Shown here: piece by piece, positions 15,273 through 23,420 of the stretch
Layout: each line of letters starts with the position of its first letter
Position numbering within the stretch: the first letter of the stretch is position 1
Assembly (NCBI GenBank): GCA_964478625.1
Contig: CAYZJH010000038.1
Coordinates: 1-34,039 of the forward strand
Source of the DNA: SKZT01 sp964478625
GTDB taxonomy: Bacteria > Desulfobacterota > Desulfobacteria > Desulfobacterales > SKZT01
Direction of reading: 5' to 3'
Length of the DNA stretch: 34,039 nucleotides
Translations under genes and position numbers: made by a program
The notes under the pieces: generated by a model
Seen by the model: only the letters and a program-made list of their open reading frames with translations
What the model was told of the DNA's origin: nothing
The model's database searches: none

Positions 15273-16388
15273 ATGAAGTGCCGAATCTTTATTTTGAAAA
15301 AGTTTGCCTTCATTTTTAACTTCCTATTGGTTTTGCTCCTAACCGCGTGTGTGGTTCCCCTGCAAAATGGGAGGCACAACGGTCCGCCATCGGGAGTTGT
15401 CGAGATGGATCAGAACACGGATCCCCGTTTTTTTATCCGCAATCAGCCAGGAGGAATCGGGTATCTCAGAGTGGCAGGAAATGATGTCAGGCTCAATGGG
15501 AAAAGGGGTATCAGGGATACCCGGATCCAGAATGGCGCTCATGTCAGCACAGGACATGCCAGCGCCGCCATCATCGAATTTTTCCCTTCAATCGAAAGAT
15601 TCAACAGACTCGAAGTGCGTGCCTTCAAGCATGGTCGAATTTACGGCCGCGCTGATGGATTCAGCCACATGGTTGTAACCGATTCGGGGGTAATGGAATC
15701 TTCAAGTTGGCCTGCGTCCTATCATGTTGAAGCCCAGATTTCCGGTGTGACAATGTTCACGGCTATCTCCGGGCAATTTTCGGTCTGGCTGCATTCCGAT
15801 CCTTTGAATCCGGTGGTGGTACCAAGCCACTATCAGGTTAGCCTTTTTCACAATTATATAAGCCCTCCTGCAATGGTCACTCGTGATGAGGTTGAATCAA
15901 TTACCCAATGGCGGAAAAATTTCCAGCTCTATAAACAAGAATCTCATTCAATTCCAACTGGTTTCGACCCGGATGCACTAAATACCCTAATCAATGAAGT
16001 CTTGAAAATTTTCAAACCATCAGAAGACCAGGATCACGTCGATGCACCAAAGCCGGACCGCGATGAACCTGAACCGCATCTTCCTGTTGACGTACCGAAA
16101 CCGGACCGTAATGAACCAAAACCTCAGTATCCCGCCCCCGAATTCAAAAAGGTACCGGCGATAATCTTGCCCCCTTCCGTACTCATTACAGTGGTCCCTG
16201 TCCCGAATCTTAAGAACAAAACATTGGCAGAGGCAGGAAAAATCCTAAAAGAACTCGGCCTGGGGCTACAATACAGCCCTCGAAATGCCACCGGTCAATA
16301 CTGGGTATATGAACAAAACCCTGGTTATGGCCAAAAAGTTGAAAAAGGCACTGTGGTGAATGTGACGCTTCAACCACCAATAGATTAA
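15273..16388 (+). CDS. FecR-like lipoprotein with proline-rich linker and C-terminal PASTA domain
   Basis: A 371-residue lipoprotein: signal FIFNFLLVLLLTAC with lipidated C26, then a FecR-like core closely paralogous to the preceding gene (GPPSGVVEMDQNTDPRFF, RIQNGAHVSTGHASAAIIEF, YHVEAQISGVTMFTAISGQF). Residues ~256-288 are a Pro/Asp/Glu-rich linker of two 16-residue repeats (DAPKPDRDEPEP and DVPKPDRNEPKP). Residues ~307-370 are one PASTA domain (VPVPNLKNKTLAEAGKILKE, then VYEQNPGYGQKVEKGTVVNV). The linker and PASTA layout suggests reaching peptidoglycan from the membrane surface. The TPR-CHAT gene follows after four bases, so they are almost certainly co-transcribed. Confidence 0.8.
   Translation: MKCRIFILKKFAFIFNFLLVLLLTACVVPLQNGRHNGPPSGVVEMDQNTDPRFFIRNQPGGIGYLRVAGNDVRLNGKRGIRDTRIQNGAHVSTGHASAAIIEFFPSIERFNRLEVRAFKHGRIYGRADGFSHMVVTDSGVMESSSWPASYHVEAQISGVTMFTAISGQFSVWLHSDPLNPVVVPSHYQVSLFHNYISPPAMVTRDEVESITQWRKNFQLYKQESHSIPTGFDPDALNTLINEVLKIFKPSEDQDHVDAPKPDRDEPEPHLPVDVPKPDRNEPKPQYPAPEFKKVPAIILPPSVLITVVPVPNLKNKTLAEAGKILKELGLGLQYSPRNATGQYWVYEQNPGYGQKVEKGTVVNVTLQPPID
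16041..16136 (+). repeat. Two 48-bp in-frame tandem repeats encoding a Pro-rich linker
   Basis: Units 16041-16088 and 16089-16136 both encode D(A/V)PKPDRxEPxP plus four residues. They lie within the linker between the FecR-like and PASTA domains of the lipoprotein gene. Confidence 0.75.
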
Positions 16389-16392
16389 TAAG

Positions 16393-19296
16393 ATGAAATC
16401 CGTTGAAATTTTCCATATTAGACAATTTACTGCAATTCTCATCCACGTGGGATTGATATTTGAACTGCTCATTTTCGGCGGGTGCCGGCACTTTCCTGTA
16501 CAGAAATCGACGGATGAAGCTATCGGATTATATTACCACCAGGGTCTTTCGGCTTATACGGAAGGGCGCTACGGAAAAGCGGAAGGTGCCTGGCGAAAAG
16601 GTCTTGAATCTGCAAGGGAAAATCATCTTACCGACAAGGAAGCTGAATTTTTGGTAAACCTTTCTCGGGTAACCGAAGGTATGGGGCGATACGATGCAGC
16701 ACTAACCCAGGCAACAGAGGCACTTGAAATATTGGAAAATGAAGGTGACCCGACCATGCTGTGCATGGCCCTGATACAAAAAGGTCTCGCATACAGGCGG
16801 CTGGCACAGTATCCATCAGCCAGACCCTACTTTGACAAGGCACTTGAAATTTCCCGTCAGTTAAAAAATCCTCATCTGGAAAGCGAAAGTTTGAGAAATA
16901 TCGCTTCCCTGCTTCAGGATCAGGGTCAACTAGAAGAGGCGATCCCCTATTACAATGAGGCAATTGAAATAGCCCGGGCCCATGGAGATGACATCAGCCT
17001 GTCACGCAGTTTCAACAATCTGGGTCTTCTTTTCGATTCCAAAACGGAATACCCGGAAGCTCTCGCCCATTACCGAAAATCCCTCTCCATTAGAAAGCAA
17101 ACAGGAGATCGGGCCGGAGAGGGCAGGGTCTTAGGAAATATCTGTATTACCTACAATAAACTCAACCAGATCGAACAGGCGCTGCAATATTGCGAGGATT
17201 CCCTGAAAATCGCTCAAAATATCGGAGATCAACAGAGGGAGGCCAATAACTTGAATAATATCGGCTCCCTGTACAGACGGTTGGATCAACCTCGCAAGGC
17301 GCTTCGATATTACAAGCGTTCTTTGAAAATCAAAGAGCAAGTATCGGATCCTGCAGGCCAGGCACGAGCCTTGAATAATATCGGTGAGACATACTGGCAT
17401 CTGGGAAAACTGGATGCTGCTGAAAAATACCTTAAACGATCCCTGCAAATTAAATCGGTTCTGGGAGATTTGCCGGGGCTGAGTGCAAGTTATCAGAATC
17501 TTGCCCTTCTCAATATCCGGCAGGGGCATTACCAAGAGGCAAAATCCTGCTATATGAAGGCACTTTTTTTCAATAGAAGATCAGGCCGGCCGGAACTAGC
17601 ATGGCGAGCTTATGAAGGACTGAGTTATGTGTACGATTATCTCTCAATGCCGGAAGTGGCAATCCTTTATGGAAAACAGGCACTGAAATCAATTCAGACC
17701 ACTCGCAGCCGTATGGTCACACTGGAAAAAGCATTGCAGCAGTCATACATGACCGATAAAGAGCGCGTCTATAAACATGTCGCAGATCTTCTTATCCGGG
17801 AAGGCCGATTACCTGAGGCACAGCAAATTGTGTCCCTGCTCAAGGAGGAAGAGTTTCTCCATTACCTGGACACCCGGGGGCAAGAAGAAGCTTTGGTCGA
17901 TGATGTCATCGTGACGAATTCAGAAAGACACACCATTGATCGGATTTCGACATTTGAGGGAGAACTCGGCCAAATCGGCTACGAGATGGAATGGCTTGAA
18001 GCCCGGAGAAGAGAACGTGACCTCAGCGACAAGGAAAGAAATCGCCTGGCGCAACTATACGACCAGGCGGATAAGATTCAGGAGGAGTTTGGACGATATC
18101 TGCAGGAACTCGAATCGAATTACACTGACAAAGTTGAGTTCGGCAAAAAGGATCTTGAAAGCCTTGAATCTTTGCAGGGTAAACTGGGAGAATTCGAGCT
18201 GCGTACCGTCATCGTAACCTTTCTGGTATTAGCTGACAACATCAGCATTATCATTACATCACCCTCTATACAGATCCCCTATCGGATCCCGATATCGGAA
18301 TCAGACCTCAATGGACTGGTCTTCGATTTCAGACAGACACTCATCAGCCCTCGAATAGATCCCAAGCCACAATCGAAGGTGCTTTACAACCATTTGATCT
18401 CCCCAATCGAAAAGGACCTTATCGAGCTTAAAGCGGAGATACTGATGATTTCTTTGGACGGCACATTGCGTTACCTTCCTTTTGCCGCTCTGTTCGATGG
18501 GGAACACTACCTGTTCGAACGGTTCAACCTTGTATTGTTTACTCCCGCCGCAAAAACCCTGTTTGGCGAAAAAAGAGTCAGTGAACAGCGTATTGCGGGG
18601 CTCGGGCTGAGTGAAGAAATTGAAGGGTTCAGCAAGCTTCCGGCAGTGGAGGAAGAGCTGGACATGATCGTCAAGGAAGATGATGGAAATGACGACAGGG
18701 GAATTTTACCAGGCAAAATTCTTCTCAACCGGAAATTTACTGCTGATGGGCTTTCCGAAATGCTTGGACAGGGATATCCGCTAATTCACCTGGCCAGCCA
18801 TTTCTCCTTCCGACCCGGAACTGCCGGGGACTCCTTCATCCTTTTGGGGGATGGAAGTCGTCTCACGTTGTCCGAGCTTGAAAGCCGAAAATATCCCTTT
18901 AAATTTATCGACTTATTAACCCTTTCAGCCTGTGACACGGCTGTTGGGGGGGCTGATGCCCGGGGAAGGGAAATCGAAAGCTTTGCAACCCTTGCACAAA
19001 AACGTGGAGCAGAGTCCATTTTGGCCACGCTCTGGTCCGTTGCAGACACCAGCACAGGAATCTTCATGCAATTGTTTTATCAACTCCGACACGAACTGAA
19101 TCTGAGCAAAGCAGAATCCCTTCGGCAGGTACAAAAAATGTTTCTGACAGGCACCCATGATGTTGACTTTGATGAACTGAGAGTTCGTGGTGTCGTAGTA
19201 GCGGATGATGGAGGTGTGGTTTCAATCGATCCAAACCCACCCTATGCTCATCCATTCTATTGGGCACCATTTATCCTGATGGGCAATTATCTTTAA
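16393..19296 (+). CDS. TPR-CHAT protease, predicted lipoprotein
   Basis: A 967-residue protein. The N-terminus has a hydrophobic segment ending LLIFGGC, a plausible lipobox with C31. Residues ~45-480 are about ten TPR units (e.g. ALTQATEALEILENEGD, ALRYYKRSLKIKEQVSD, ALNNIGETYWHLGKLDAAEK). A charged helical linker with coiled-coil character follows (~500-600). The CHAT domain, a caspase-fold cysteine protease, occupies ~650-965: ISLDGTLRYLPFAALFDGEH, then the His motif LIHLASHFSF (catalytic His likely H803) and the Cys motif LLTLSACDTAVGG (C847), then ESILATLWSVADTST. Both catalytic residues are present, so an active protease is expected. TPR-CHAT proteins process specific partner proteins in several defence and cell-death pathways. 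A membrane-attached version beside a CIS is unusual. The substrate is unknown; the caspase-like protein and CIS components are candidates. Confidence 0.9.
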   Translation: MKSVEIFHIRQFTAILIHVGLIFELLIFGGCRHFPVQKSTDEAIGLYYHQGLSAYTEGRYGKAEGAWRKGLESARENHLTDKEAEFLVNLSRVTEGMGRYDAALTQATEALEILENEGDPTMLCMALIQKGLAYRRLAQYPSARPYFDKALEISRQLKNPHLESESLRNIASLLQDQGQLEEAIPYYNEAIEIARAHGDDISLSRSFNNLGLLFDSKTEYPEALAHYRKSLSIRKQTGDRAGEGRVLGNICITYNKLNQIEQALQYCEDSLKIAQNIGDQQREANNLNNIGSLYRRLDQPRKALRYYKRSLKIKEQVSDPAGQARALNNIGETYWHLGKLDAAEKYLKRSLQIKSVLGDLPGLSASYQNLALLNIRQGHYQEAKSCYMKALFFNRRSGRPELAWRAYEGLSYVYDYLSMPEVAILYGKQALKSIQTTRSRMVTLEKALQQSYMTDKERVYKHVADLLIREGRLPEAQQIVSLLKEEEFLHYLDTRGQEEALVDDVIVTNSERHTIDRISTFEGELGQIGYEMEWLEARRRERDLSDKERNRLAQLYDQADKIQEEFGRYLQELESNYTDKVEFGKKDLESLESLQGKLGEFELRTVIVTFLVLADNISIIITSPSIQIPYRIPISESDLNGLVFDFRQTLISPRIDPKPQSKVLYNHLISPIEKDLIELKAEILMISLDGTLRYLPFAALFDGEHYLFERFNLVLFTPAAKTLFGEKRVSEQRIAGLGLSEEIEGFSKLPAVEEELDMIVKEDDGNDDRGILPGKILLNRKFTADGLSEMLGQGYPLIHLASHFSFRPGTAGDSFILLGDGSRLTLSELESRKYPFKFIDLLTLSACDTAVGGADARGREIESFATLAQKRGAESILATLWSVADTSTGIFMQLFYQLRHELNLSKAESLRQVQKMFLTGTHDVDFDELRVRGVVVADDGGVVSIDPNPPYAHPFYWAPFILMGNYL

Positions 19297-19387
19297 TTCA
19301 ATGCCGGTTTTCCATGACGCAAAACATGAATACATTTTATTGACCATTTTATGAACAGAATGATTATCTTGACAGTACAAAGTTCTC

Positions 19388-19490
19388 CGTCATGCCGGAC
19401 TTGATCCGGCATCCAGAAAAACCAGCTTCCGTAATCCACCTGGATTTCGGCCTCCGGTTCAAGCCCGGGGCGGACTTCGCCGGAATGACG
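19388..19490. repeat. REP-like element with CGTCAT...ATGACG ends
   Basis: A 103-base element whose ends are inverted (cgtcatgccgg ... ccggaatgacg). It includes an inner hairpin tgccgga/tccggca and a second half ccggttcaagcccgg. The last 37 bases recur, diverged, at 23022-23058. Elements of this layout are scattered between genes in many deltaproteobacterial-type genomes. Confidence 0.7.
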
Positions 19491-19579
19491 ATACAATAAT
19501 ATCCAAAATAATTAATCACAGGTACTTTCGAGAAGTTAAGACTGTCAGGTTATTATCAAAAAAATAAAACCATACAGAA

Positions 19580-19609
19580 CCATAAAAAACGGGCAGACTT
19601 TTTTTATGG
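19580..19609. terminator. AT-rich perfect inverted repeat between convergent genes
   Basis: ccataaaaaa, a 9-10 base spacer, then ttttttatgg: a perfect 10-bp stem. It is placed between the convergent TPR-CHAT and membrane-protein genes. The T-run on each strand would suit a weak bidirectional terminator, but the stem is almost GC-free, so the assignment is tentative. Confidence 0.35.
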
Positions 19610-19624
19610 AATAAAGGTATTAGG

Positions 19625-20410
19625 TTACGAAGTAAAAGCTTTATCCACCCGTAATGCTTTGATGATGGAGGGAATTGAACCGATCAGATAAACCAGAGCC
19701 CAGATTGCAGCAAGTATGGCAGTAATGATGGCACCGATACCGTCGGTGATGCTGACCAGGAAGCGAGGTACGATACCATGCAAAAAACTGAGCAGAATGG
19801 TCGCCAGAAACGAGGTAAGAACTATTAGAATAAGGCCTTTATTTTCCAGAAACCGTTGATGGGCCAAAATCAAAAAAACAGCAAAGCCAAGTTTGAAACT
19901 CATGACAGCGGTAAGCGTTATGGCAGCTGCCGTTTTATCAAAAGAGGCATATTTTGCAATATAAATAACGGTACCGAAAGGTACGGACAGAAGCAATGAA
20001 ACCATGAGGAGCAACAGGCCGAGCGCTGTAAAAACCATGACCACTGATCCCAACAGAATCAACAGGGCAACAATCAATGTGATAATTCCCTGAATCCGAC
20101 CATGTATACGGTCACTGATGATTAGCGGCGCTCCGATCAATAGAATGGTAAACAGTACAAGGCCGTCCAGTATGGCTAAATATGGAAGCCCGATGCCCGG
20201 ATTCGCGATATCATAGAGATGTGCATCCTGAGATGCGGCATCGATATAAAACCCCGAGCCGAGTTCCACCAATATTGCCAAAACCCAAAGCACCAGGGCA
20301 ATAATAAAAAACGGCTTACGAAGCGTATCCATCATGGGTTCAATCTCATTATTTACGTCCGAGCCAGAAGTATCCGAAGGAATGTATACCACATTCCGTA
20401 GCATGAACAT
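19625..20410 (-). CDS. Polytopic membrane protein of unknown function
   Basis: No family recognised. It has 261 residues with about six or seven hydrophobic helices (FFIIALVLWVLAILVELGSG; LDGLVLFTILLIGAPLIISD; GIITLIVALLILLGSVVMVF; LLLLMVSLLLSVPFGTVIY; LILIVLTSFLATILLSFL; AIITAILAAIWALVYLIGSI). Conserved-looking polar turns lie between them (SDRIHGRIQG, AHQRFLENKG, LHGIVPRFLVSITDGIG). A basic C-terminus follows. It has no enzyme motif. It is transcribed away from the caspase-like gene, with start codons only 15 bases apart, and lies between the two caspase-fold proteases. The start is uncertain: ATG 20410 and 20404 lack an SD, and MMDTLRKPFF at about 20335 is a reasonable alternative. It might be a partner of the membrane-attached proteases (context only). 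Confidence 0.7.
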   Translation of the reverse strand: MFMLRNVVYIPSDTSGSDVNNEIEPMMDTLRKPFFIIALVLWVLAILVELGSGFYIDAASQDAHLYDIANPGIGLPYLAILDGLVLFTILLIGAPLIISDRIHGRIQGIITLIVALLILLGSVVMVFTALGLLLLMVSLLLSVPFGTVIYIAKYASFDKTAAAITLTAVMSFKLGFAVFLILAHQRFLENKGLILIVLTSFLATILLSFLHGIVPRFLVSITDGIGAIITAILAAIWALVYLIGSIPSIIKALRVDKAFTS

Positions 20411-20425
20411 AGGAGGAAATCAACC

Positions 20426-22582
20426 ATGTTTTCTTTTAAACCACATCGGGTTCGAATGGAAAATAAAGCTTTTCCTTTTGAAACCTTCCTGAAAAACTTA
20501 CGGTTTTTCCTGATGGCAACGGTATTATTACACGCCTTGGGATGCGACAGTATGAATTCTGAAGACAAAAGCGTATCGATTTTGAAAAGGGATACTTTTT
20601 CCTCCTGCAGTTTCGATGAAGCCATTGAAACCGATGGATATCGCCGTCTGGCTTTGGTAGTTGGAGTCGGACGATACAAAAATGAACATGTGCCCAACCT
20701 GGAAGGCCCTCCAAACGATGCCAACCGTTTTTACCATCTCCTTACCGGAGAAAATGGATATGGTTTTCCATCCCAAAATGTTTGTCTCCTTCTAAATGAG
20801 GAAGCCACAACAGCCAATTTCAGAGAGGCTTTTGACAAGGCCTTGGTTGACCGGGCCCGCGCCGATGATGTTGCCGTCATTTTTTTTGCCGGTCATGGCT
20901 CTCAGGCTCCGGATAAAGACGGTGACGAGGAGGACGGTTTAGATGAAACCCTCATGTTTCACGATGCACGCACGGGCAAGGTAACAGACCTGTTGGATGA
21001 TGAATTCAACAGGATGCTGGTGAGCCTGAACAAAAAGACCGAGCGAATTACCGTAATTCTTGACTCCTGCAATTCCGGCACAGCGACACGGGGTCCGGAG
21101 GCCAGCACGGTCAAGGCCCGATACTTCACGCCATTGACCGAACCCATTGACACTCATGATGATATCAGCGAAACCCTTTTAGAAGGTGCAAAAGGGTTGA
21201 TCAATGAATCACTGCTTGGGTTGGTGGTCTTTTCGGCTGCAACAGACAACAATCCAGCACTTGAAAAGAATGGCCGAGGTATTTTTACTGACGCTTTATT
21301 GCGTGTCATGATGGAAGTTGCAGAGCAACCACTAACTTATGCACAGGTTGCCCGAATGGCCCCTTCGCTGGTATCTGCCGAAAGCCCTCAGATTCCCTAT
21401 TTTCACGGTGATCTGGACCGTCCGGTATTTGGCAACCAGAGCCGGTCACGCCCGATATCCTGGGAAGTAAAAAAAATTGGACCTCCCATTGAAATTGCCG
21501 GTCCTCCTCTGGCGGGAATCGGAAAGGGTGCGGAATTTCGTATCTATGACGGCGCCCTAACCGGTTCAGACACCCGAGATCCTGATAAAGCCAAAGCCAC
21601 CGCTGTTGCTACTGAGAGTACCGAATTGAACGCGAAAGTCGTCATTTCAGCTGCAAAACCAGGCAGCCCCCAAATCAAACCCGGTGATCTGGCTGTTCTC
21701 GTGAGGCCGGCTGATGCTTTTATTAAAATTAAAGTACGGATAAGACCATCGCAGGAGACTGATGGCATCCCACAGGAGCGGGCTGCAGAATTAATAAAAC
21801 TCGTAGAACAAAATTCAGAGTCTGACATGCTCGTAGAACTAACCGAAGGCGCCGGTGATTTTGAGCTGAGCATGGGACCCGAAAATCGTCTTATTCTGAG
21901 AGGACCTGAGAACCGTCCGCGCAATATTTACGAATCGGATGACCAGGTGCCTCAAAGCCTCTGGCAACACGCACGTCAGCAAGCGCTTTTACACCTGCGG
22001 GGAGAAGGCGGACGTGACTTTCGGGATAACGAGACTCTGCTCGTTTCAATTAAGCCGGCTTCAAATGAAAAACAAACCCAATATGATCAAGAAAGTGTCT
22101 GGAACCAAGCCGGACCGAATACGAATCAGATAATACCTTTGGGCCATGCCTGGAATGTGGAGGTCTCTCTTTCAGATGATTCCCCTATCCCGCTTCTGGT
22201 CGGAGCTCTCATTCTTTCCACCGATGGAAACATATTTGCATTACCGCGAGATAACCGAAAAATACGGCTTCAGCCCGGAGAATCCTACCTGTTTGATGCT
22301 GTTGGAGAAACTTTTCTGGGAGCCCCGCCCTTGGATGTGCAGGATCGGATTATGGCTTTCGGAACCCACGAAAAAAATCCGGTTACCTGGAGTCTTTTTA
22401 CCGAAACCGCCGCAACCCGCGCTATCCGGGGCCCGGGACTCATCGGATTGGCTGCTGCGCTCGACCGTTATTTAAAGCCGGGAACACGAGGTATCAGCGT
22501 GGTCGAGGAAGAACCGGTGGAAGAATACACCTGGACCCTGAGCACGATAACAATGATGGTTGTGGAAAAATCGTCACAGTGA
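20426..22582 (+). CDS. Caspase-like (peptidase C14) predicted lipoprotein
   Basis: A 718-residue protein with strong SD AGGAGG nine bases before ATG 20426. A hydrophobic segment FFLMATVLLHALGC gives a lipobox with C40 (C30 if translation starts at the internal Met11). The C14 domain spans ~75-330: RRLALVVGVGRYKNEHVPNL, GPPNDANRFYHLL, the His motif VAVIFFAGHGSQ (H157), the acidic loop DGDEEDGLDETL and the Cys motif ITVILDSCNSGT (C215), so the dyad is intact. GDGDEE-type acidic residues near the His motif recall calcium-responsive metacaspases. The C-terminal ~200 residues (PLGHAWNVEVSLSDDSPIPL, LILSTDGNIFALPRDNRK) resemble DUF4384-type beta domains found after bacterial caspases. Its location suggests a role with the CHAT protease, for example in a cleavage cascade; this is not demonstrable from sequence. 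Confidence 0.9.
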   Translation: MFSFKPHRVRMENKAFPFETFLKNLRFFLMATVLLHALGCDSMNSEDKSVSILKRDTFSSCSFDEAIETDGYRRLALVVGVGRYKNEHVPNLEGPPNDANRFYHLLTGENGYGFPSQNVCLLLNEEATTANFREAFDKALVDRARADDVAVIFFAGHGSQAPDKDGDEEDGLDETLMFHDARTGKVTDLLDDEFNRMLVSLNKKTERITVILDSCNSGTATRGPEASTVKARYFTPLTEPIDTHDDISETLLEGAKGLINESLLGLVVFSAATDNNPALEKNGRGIFTDALLRVMMEVAEQPLTYAQVARMAPSLVSAESPQIPYFHGDLDRPVFGNQSRSRPISWEVKKIGPPIEIAGPPLAGIGKGAEFRIYDGALTGSDTRDPDKAKATAVATESTELNAKVVISAAKPGSPQIKPGDLAVLVRPADAFIKIKVRIRPSQETDGIPQERAAELIKLVEQNSESDMLVELTEGAGDFELSMGPENRLILRGPENRPRNIYESDDQVPQSLWQHARQQALLHLRGEGGRDFRDNETLLVSIKPASNEKQTQYDQESVWNQAGPNTNQIIPLGHAWNVEVSLSDDSPIPLLVGALILSTDGNIFALPRDNRKIRLQPGESYLFDAVGETFLGAPPLDVQDRIMAFGTHEKNPVTWSLFTETAATRAIRGPGLIGLAAALDRYLKPGTRGISVVEEEPVEEYTWTLSTITMMVVEKSSQ

Positions 22583-22913
22583 CCAGAGTGCATTCCATGC
22601 AAATAGAAGCCTAACATAAGTCATAGATGGTATCTAAAGGTTATCTCTCAATGGGGAGAGCAAGTGCAGAACATTCGGTTACCAAATTTGCTCCGCCATT
22701 GCCGGGAGAGCATCTTTTGAAATTGCTTAAACCCAAGCTGAGCACTTTTTTATCAGACCAGTTTCCAACGTCATTCCAGCGAAAGCTCATCGGCATCAGG
22801 TTAAAGTTTTGTCTAAATCCAGCAGCAGAGACCAAAAACGGTTTCCAGCATGTCATTCTGAGGGAGCAAATCGCAACAGCTTAATATTTGGAAAGAAAAT
22901 ATTTTTCAATCAG

Positions 22914-22960
22914 TTGATTGAAACCACTTCGACCGAAGATCCTGTCATCCAAAGCTTGGA
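22914..22960 (+). repeat. 47-bp direct repeat, copy 1
   Basis: Starts ttgattgaaaccac and contains gaccgaaga; it matches 23109-23155 at 37 of 47 positions by eye, with equal length and no gaps. Non-coding. Confidence 0.65.
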
Positions 22961-23021
22961 ATCCATTTTTTAAGCTGTACCTTATGGATAACGCCTGAAG
23001 GCCTTACTTTGTGACCGGTTG

Positions 23022-23058
23022 CCGGTTCAAACCCGGGACAAGCTCCGCCGGAATCACG
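23022..23058 (+). repeat. Partial REP-like element
   Basis: ccggttcaaacccggg ... gccggaatcacg aligns without gaps to the last 37 bases of the element at 19388-19490. The other half is missing or decayed. Confidence 0.6.
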
Positions 23059-23108
23059 AATACTTCCTTGTTAAATTGATCAGTTTGGGTTATATGATGT
23101 TCCTTCAT

Positions 23109-23155
23109 TTGATTGAGACCACGGTGACCGAAGAATCTTTCATCCAGAGGCTGGA
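23109..23155 (+). repeat. 47-bp direct repeat, copy 2
   Basis: Starts ttgattgagaccac and contains gaccgaagaatctttc; partner of 22914-22960. The gaagaatctttc part is also shared with the 98-base repeat at 15070-15167. Confidence 0.65.
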
Positions 23156-23181
23156 CCGATCATGAGATCTGACCCGGAGTT

Positions 23182-23280
23182 GAAACAGAAGAGGCCCTGC
23201 CGGTGTGAAGGAAAGATTCCTCGTCGGCCATTAGGCACGTGCCATAAAACCGTTTACCATGGTGGCCTCCTCAGAATGAC
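23182..23280 (-). repeat. ~98-bp dispersed repeat, inverted copy
   Basis: Read on the minus strand it begins gtcattctgaggagg at 23280 and aligns along its length with 15070-15167. The two copies are in opposite orientation, bracketing the CHAT/caspase region. Confidence 0.7.
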
Positions 23281-23420
23281 AATCTTGAATACCTTGTCAT
23301 TTCCTTAACTTGACGCCAATGGGCTTTGGCCGGAATAACGGATATTGCTCTGTCAGGTCAATCAGTTTGGGAACGAATGTCAAACTTAAAAAAGTATACG
23401 GAAGGTTTTCGGTTTTCCGC

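Larger units (their letters stand above)
19297..19624. other. Gene-free spacer between convergent genes with a repeat and an AT-rich palindrome
   Basis: About 330 bases separate the convergent CHAT and membrane-protein genes. I see no gene. It contains the REP-like element at 19388-19490 and the inverted repeat at 19580-19609. Confidence 0.6.
22583..23420. other. Gene-free block of degenerate repeats
   Basis: About 840 bases with no convincing gene. An 85-codon frame at 22627-22884 has no family resemblance and covers repeat-like sequence (gtcattccagcgaaagc near 22771, gtcattctgaggg near 22852). The block holds a 47-base direct repeat pair, the 3' half of the REP element (23022-23058), the inverted copy of the 98-base repeat (23182-23280), and another REP-like tail (tggccggaataacgg) near 23327. 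Confidence 0.7.

Noticed and set aside
22627..22884. 85-codon plus-strand frame after the caspase-like gene
   Set aside because: It covers fragments of two repeat families and has no SD or recognisable protein pattern.
23310..23420. N-terminal extension of the SNF2 helicase
   Set aside because: The extra codons derive from a REP-like tail (tggccggaataacgg) and are unlikely to be translated; ATG 23421 is preferred.
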